Source: Aliiroseovarius sp. F47248L (lineage in GTDB: Bacteria > Pseudomonadota > Alphaproteobacteria > Rhodobacterales > Rhodobacteraceae). Taken from it: DNA of 64,000 nucleotides. Positions 60,149 through 64,000 of this stretch are shown here, piece by piece. The translations under genes were made by a program, and so were the position numbers. The notes beneath the pieces were generated by a model. That model was not told the DNA's origin. It did not search any database and saw only the letters and a program-made list of their open reading frames with translations. Within the stretch, counting starts at the first letter, position 1. Every line of letters starts with the position of its first letter. Location of the stretch: the NCBI RefSeq assembly GCF_023016085.1, contig NZ_JALKBF010000001.1:744001-808000 (forward strand). The letters are read 5' to 3'.

Positions 60149-61552
60149 CTATGCGCTTGCGTCTTCAAGGCGTGCAACAGATTCTTCGCGTCCAAGAACA
60201 AGCATCATATCGAAAACGCTGGGGGTCACGGCGCGACCGGCAAGGGCTGCGCGCAAGGGAGCAGCCAGTTTGCCAAATTTGGTCCCGTGAGCTTCTGCAA
60301 GCCCGTTCAGGATCCCTTCCAGCGTGTCGCGGTTCCAGCTAGCATTTTGCAGCTGCGGCGTCAATTCTTTCAGTATACCACGGGATACTTTATCCAAAGA
60401 CTTTGCTGCTTTTTCGTCCTGTTGAATGGGGCGCGAAGCAAGTGCAAAGTTAGCTTTATCAATAAGTTGCGGGAATGTCTTCGCGCCCGTCTTCAACACA
60501 TACATCGCGTCCGACAAAAGTTGACGTTGCTGCGGTTGCAAAGGGATTTGCCCGGTTGCGGCCAGAAAAGACTCAAGCTCGGCCAACACAGAGGCGTCGT
60601 CCATCGCGGCAAGGTGTTGCCCCGATAGGTTGTCCAGCTTCTTGAAGTCGAAGCGCGCCGGGCTTTTGCCGATTCCTTTCAGGTCGAACCACTCGATCGC
60701 CTGTGCATCGGAGAAGTATTCGTCGTCCCCGTGGCTCCACCCAAGACGGGTCAGATAGTTGCGCATCGCGCTGGCCGGGTATCCCATGGCCTGATATTCC
60801 TCGACTCCCAATGCGCCGTGGCGTTTGGACAATTTTTTGCCGTCGGGGCCGTGGATCAGTGGAATATGCGCCCAAACCGGCACATCCCAACCCATGGCTT
60901 GATAAACAAGCAGCTGGCGCGCGGCGTTGTTCAGGTGGTCATCCCCCCGAATGGCATGGGTCACGCCCATATCGTGATCGTCAACGACAACAGCCAACAT
61001 GTAAGTGGGTGTGCCATCGGACCGTAAACAAATCATGTCGTCCAGCTGATCATTTCGGATCGTCACGTCACCCTGCACCTGATCTTTGATCACGGTCACC
61101 CCATCGCGCGGGGCTTTCAGGCGGATCACGTAAGGCGCATCGGGGTGGGTCGCGGGGTTCGCATCGCGCCACGGCGATTGATACAGCGTCGATTTGCCTT
61201 CGGCGCGCGCGGCGTCGCGAAAGGCCTGAATCTCGTCCTGTGTGGCAAAGCACTTATAGGCGTGACCGTTCGCTAGCATCTCATGCGCCACCTCTGCGTG
61301 GCGGTCAGCACGGTCGAACTGGCTGATCACCTCGCCATCATGGTCCAGCCCAAGCCATGCCATGCCTTTCAGTATCGCTTCAGTTGCCTCGGGGGTTGAC
61401 CGGGCACGGTCGGTGTCTTCGATCCTCAGCAGGAATTTTCCGCCACGGCCACGGGCATAGAGCCAGTTGAACAGGGCAGTACGCGCACCGCCGATATGCA
61501 GATAACCGGTGGGCGAGGGAGCGAAACGGGTGACGATCTGGTCGGTGGACAT
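60149..61552 (-). CDS. gltX: Glutamyl-tRNA synthetase
   Basis: A 467-residue class I synthetase. The HIGH motif is [20 protein letters not shown] and the KMSKS motif is [20 protein letters not shown]. Alphaproteobacteria without GlnRS often carry two GltX enzymes with different tRNA preferences; the window shows one and the second is not visible, so the discriminating type is open. Start ATG 61552 fits the family. It is divergent from comEC. Confidence 0.96.
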   Translation of the reverse strand: MSTDQIVTRFAPSPTGYLHIGGARTALFNWLYARGRGGKFLLRIEDTDRARSTPEATEAILKGMAWLGLDHDGEVISQFDRADRHAEVAHEMLANGHAYKCFATQDEIQAFRDAARAEGKSTLYQSPWRDANPATHPDAPYVIRLKAPRDGVTVIKDQVQGDVTIRNDQLDDMICLRSDGTPTYMLAVVVDDHDMGVTHAIRGDDHLNNAARQLLVYQAMGWDVPVWAHIPLIHGPDGKKLSKRHGALGVEEYQAMGYPASAMRNYLTRLGWSHGDDEYFSDAQAIEWFDLKGIGKSPARFDFKKLDNLSGQHLAAMDDASVLAELESFLAATGQIPLQPQQRQLLSDAMYVLKTGAKTFPQLIDKANFALASRPIQQDEKAAKSLDKVSRGILKELTPQLQNASWNRDTLEGILNGLAEAHGTKFGKLAAPLRAALAGRAVTPSVFDMMLVLGREESVARLEDASA

Positions 61553-61660
61553 GTGACGTTAACCTTTTGGAAACCATGCGGGCGTTACTCAGGTCTTCAC
61601 ACGCGTGGTGCGTGAAAAACCGTGGCCTGTGGGCGAGAGGTAAGCGACACCGCTCGGCGC

Positions 61661-61680
61661 AAGCCTGTCCCGACAGGCTT
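61661..61680 (+). other. Palindromic stem-loop before comEC
   Basis: AAGCCTGTC and GACAGGCTT are separated by two bases. Lying 28 bp before the comEC start and after the gltX start, it may be an operator or an RNA hairpin in the comEC leader. Confidence 0.45.
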
Positions 61681-61707
61681 TACGCAAAAGGGAGGCCGTG
61701 AACAAGG

Positions 61708-63759
61708 GTGCTGGTCCACAAGTTCCTGATCCGGATCGAGGAAGAGCGGGGGCGACTTCTGCATTGGGCGCCGTTGTTTCTGGGAACGGGCATTGGCATC
61801 TACTTCGGGCTTGTGCGCGAACCAACGCTAGTGGTCTATGCGGGCCTAGCCGTGTTGATCGTAATCTGCGCCGTTACTGCGCGCCTTTGGCCTTGGGGGA
61901 TTGGACCGCTTGCCATCGCAGTTGGCTTGGTCGCATTGGGGGTGTGCATGGCCGGAGCGCGGGCGCACTTGGTGGCCGAACCGGTGATGGGATTTCGCTA
62001 TTACGGCCCGGTCGAAGGGCGGATCGTGACTATAGACCGGTCGCAGTCGGACGCAGTGCGCCTGACGCTGGATCAGGTGCGATTGGATGATGTTGGGCCA
62101 CGAAATCGTGCAACTATCGTACGTGTGTCGCTGCATGGCGATCAGCGGTATCTAACTCCAGCCATCGGTCAGCGCATTGCGGTGACAGCCCATCTTTCCG
62201 GCCCGAATGGGCCTGTTGAACCCGGAGGCTTCGATTTTCAACGTATGGCATGGTTTCGTGGCATCGGGGCTGTGGGATACACTCGCGTCCCGGCCTTGTT
62301 GCTGGCGCCGCCCGAACCCGGCATCGCATTGGCTGTGTCGCGCCTGCGTCAGGCGATTTCTGGTTGGGTGCGGGGCGTGTTACCGGGCGAATCCGGTGCG
62401 TTTGCTGCCGCGATCACGACAGGCGATCGGTCTACCATGAGCCGATCAACGATCGAGGCATTGCGTGCCTCTAACCTAGCCCACCTGCTGGCAATTTCGG
62501 GCTTGCATATGGGCCTGCTGACCGGGTTTATCTTTCAAGCCACCCGGATGCTGTTCAGCTTGTGGAGGAGCGTCGCCCTTCGGTTCCCCATCAAGAAACT
62601 GGCAGCTTGCGTGGCGATCTTGTCGGGCGGATTTTATTTGGCTTTGTCAGGAGGCAATATCGCGACCGAACGAGCATTTATCATGGTCGCGACCATGTTC
62701 GTTGCAATTCTGTTTGACCGCCGCGCACTGTCTCTGCGCGCGGTTGCGATGGCGGCGATCATCGTTATGACCCTGCATCCCGAAGCGCAGGTCGAGCCCG
62801 GTTTCCAGATGTCTTTTGCCGCGACAACCGCATTGGTGGCGGTGTTCGGCTGGCTTCGGGACCGAACACGGGATGACCGGGTTTGGCGTGCACCTAAGTG
62901 GTCGCGCCCCATGCTGGCCGTGGTGATTTCATCTTTGGTTGCCGGATTGGCGACTGCACCCTTCGGTGCGGCTCACTTCAATCAGATTAGCCATTTTGGA
63001 CTGTTGGCCAATCTTCTGTCCGTTCCAATCATGGGGGCGCTGATCATGCCGCTGGCGGTGCTGGCGGCGCTGCTGTCCCCTATAGGGTTGGGATGGGCTC
63101 CGCTGAAGCTGATGGGTCCAGCGATTGATTGGATTATCGGTGTGGCGCGTTTCGTTTCGTCTCTGGACGGCGCGACGGGACAGGTGCCTGCGCCCCCTGA
63201 CGCGGTTCTGCCACTGGTGGCAGTCGGAGGAATATGTGCCGCCTTGTTGAAGGCACGCGCACGTTGGGTGGCGCTGGTGCCGTTTGTTGGGGCCGGATTG
63301 ATCTGGATACAGACCACACGCCCGCCGGTTTTGATCAGCGCGACCGGCGGTTTGGTCGGTGTGATGACCGATCAGGGTCGTGCCTTGTCAAAGCCGCGCG
63401 GCGAAAGCTTTGCCGCGCTGTCCTGGCTTGAGAATGACGGCGACCCTGCAGATCAGGAAACGGCTTTCGCACGGCAAGGGTTCACTGGCATCAAAGGGCG
63501 ATTGCGCGCCGATGTGGCGGGCGTGACCTTGATCCACCTGACGGGGCGCGGCGCCGGGGATCGGGTGGCTGAGTCATGCGCTGATGCCGATCTGGTGGTG
63601 CTGTCCGGCAAATTGACCAAACCCGCCCCGCCGGGATGCGTTGTGCTGGACCGTGCAACTTTGACCGAGATGGGCGCGGTCGCTCTGTGGCCCGATGCCA
63701 AGGGAATTCGTATAGAAACTGCCCGTGCACGATCCGGCGACCGGTTGTGGACGCGCTGA
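61708..63759 (+). CDS. comEC: ComEC/Rec2-type DNA uptake channel protein
   Basis: A 683-residue inner-membrane protein. It has an N-terminal DUF4131-like part (VEGRIVTIDRSQSDAVRLTL), then the competence domain with HLLAISGLHMGLLTGFIFQA and many helices. The C-terminal part (after about residue 555) lacks the HxHxDH metal motif of the beta-lactamase domain found in Gram-positive ComEC; this short ending is common in alphaproteobacteria. It would pass single-stranded DNA across the inner membrane in transformation or gene-transfer-agent uptake. It uses GTG 61708, with GGGAGG 12 bases upstream. Confidence 0.9.
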   Translation: MLVHKFLIRIEEERGRLLHWAPLFLGTGIGIYFGLVREPTLVVYAGLAVLIVICAVTARLWPWGIGPLAIAVGLVALGVCMAGARAHLVAEPVMGFRYYGPVEGRIVTIDRSQSDAVRLTLDQVRLDDVGPRNRATIVRVSLHGDQRYLTPAIGQRIAVTAHLSGPNGPVEPGGFDFQRMAWFRGIGAVGYTRVPALLLAPPEPGIALAVSRLRQAISGWVRGVLPGESGAFAAAITTGDRSTMSRSTIEALRASNLAHLLAISGLHMGLLTGFIFQATRMLFSLWRSVALRFPIKKLAACVAILSGGFYLALSGGNIATERAFIMVATMFVAILFDRRALSLRAVAMAAIIVMTLHPEAQVEPGFQMSFAATTALVAVFGWLRDRTRDDRVWRAPKWSRPMLAVVISSLVAGLATAPFGAAHFNQISHFGLLANLLSVPIMGALIMPLAVLAALLSPIGLGWAPLKLMGPAIDWIIGVARFVSSLDGATGQVPAPPDAVLPLVAVGGICAALLKARARWVALVPFVGAGLIWIQTTRPPVLISATGGLVGVMTDQGRALSKPRGESFAALSWLENDGDPADQETAFARQGFTGIKGRLRADVAGVTLIHLTGRGAGDRVAESCADADLVVLSGKLTKPAPPGCVVLDRATLTEMGAVALWPDAKGIRIETARARSGDRLWTR

Positions 63760-63818
63760 CACGTACCCTGTTGCCCGCCACGCCCAAAGCCCCTAGCTTT
63801 CCCGCAAAGGAGTAGGGA

Positions 63819-64000
63819 ATGGTCGAAACAGCCGGGCGCATCACCCTTTGGGGGGTCGAAGTCTTTGTCGCAGCTGCCGACGAACGCTCGATCTCGGTCG
63901 CAGCCCGCAGACTGGGGGCCAGCCCGTCATCGGTCAGCCAGCAATTGACCAATCTGGAATCCGCGCTGGGCACGACGCTGCTGGATCGTTCTGCCCGCCC
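63819..64000 (+). CDS. LysR family transcriptional regulator, 5' part cut by the window edge
   Basis: The first 60 residues read MVETAGRITLWGVEVFVAAA, then a LysR helix-turn-helix (DERSISVAARRLGASPSSVS, QQLTNLESALG). AAAGGAG lies six bases before the ATG. The frame runs open to the end of the window; target and effector cannot be judged. Confidence 0.85.
   Translation, partial: MVETAGRITLWGVEVFVAAADERSISVAARRLGASPSSVSQQLTNLESALGTTLLDRSAR

Noticed and set aside
61698-62090. Frame of 130 codons starting with GTG at 61698, close to GGGAGG
   Set aside because: It has the better ribosome-site spacing but lies out of frame over comEC and gives an Arg/Gly-rich product typical of shadow translation.
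1-64000. tRNA, rRNA, CRISPR arrays and insertion sequences
   Set aside because: I looked for T-loop motifs with acceptor stems, regular spaced repeats, and transposases with terminal repeats, and found none. A covariance search could still find a missed tRNA.

Overview
The window is a continuous stretch of chromosome from a marine-type alphaproteobacterium of the Rhodobacterales, most likely the Roseobacter group. This is read from protein style and gene order: a split assimilatory sulfite/APS reductase cluster (DUF2849-cysI-cysH-DUF934) next to a ferredoxin-NADP reductase, dctBD-dctPQM, two adjacent gap genes near tkt and zapA, a fused indolepyruvate ferredoxin oxidoreductase, a ccm cluster containing a gene-transfer-agent type lysozyme and holin, and the gltA-gltX-comEC run. 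The sequence is GC-rich and almost fully coding. I see no rRNA, tRNA, insertion sequence, integrase or CRISPR array.

Layout. 0-6 kb: an unrecognised protein, a family 2 glycosyltransferase, an orphan XdhC, a TRIC/UPF0126 channel and a LysR-methyltransferase divergent pair. 6-9.4 kb: infC, reading from an AUA start, an alanine-rich membrane-anchored protein, an SRAP peptidase, a small dimeric-barrel protein and a cupin. 9.4-14.2 kb: fpr and the sulfate-reduction operon with a divergent Lrp/AsnC regulator. 14.2-21.9 kb: a P450, then the DctB/DctD two-component system and its TRAP transporter. 21.9-30.4 kb: a Crp/Fnr regulator with a DUF2892 gene, then valine catabolism (isobutyryl-CoA dehydrogenase, 3-hydroxyisobutyryl-CoA hydrolase, mmsB, mmsA) with a LysR regulator and a YbdK ligase. 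30.5-39.4 kb: a CBS protein, coaD, a methyltransferase, two GAPDH genes flanking a 47-residue peptide, DUF808, an EamA exporter and transketolase. 39.6-44.3 kb: a coiled-coil gene coupled to zapA, an MliC-like protein, and the purL-(8-Cys protein)-bolA-grxD run. 44.3-49.2 kb: a candidate small RNA, a LysR gene and the fused ior gene. 49.3-56.2 kb: murI, argC, ccmE, a lysis cassette, ccmF and ccmH. 56.3-64 kb: an enoyl-CoA hydratase, alternative oxidase, GNAT, GFA, gltA, gltX, comEC and the start of a LysR gene.

Most of the window is housekeeping or ordinary roseobacter metabolism. The points most worth a second look are: (1) a DctD-type regulator that has lost the GAFTGA sigma-54 loop and the Walker A lysine but keeps two palindromic DctD-type sites in front of dctP; (2) a holin/endolysin cassette without a phage around it, inside the cytochrome c maturation genes, with small overlapping genes including one of 45 codons, and a CtrA-like TTAAC repeat in front; (3) a candidate small RNA with an exposed anti-Shine-Dalgarno stretch before a strong terminator; (4) a 22-bp tandem duplication over the ccmF start that creates a tiny overlapping upstream frame; (5) operator-like palindromes at gap, ior, the Crp/DUF2892 pair and other loci. 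Functional names come from recognition of protein families by eye; no database search was run.
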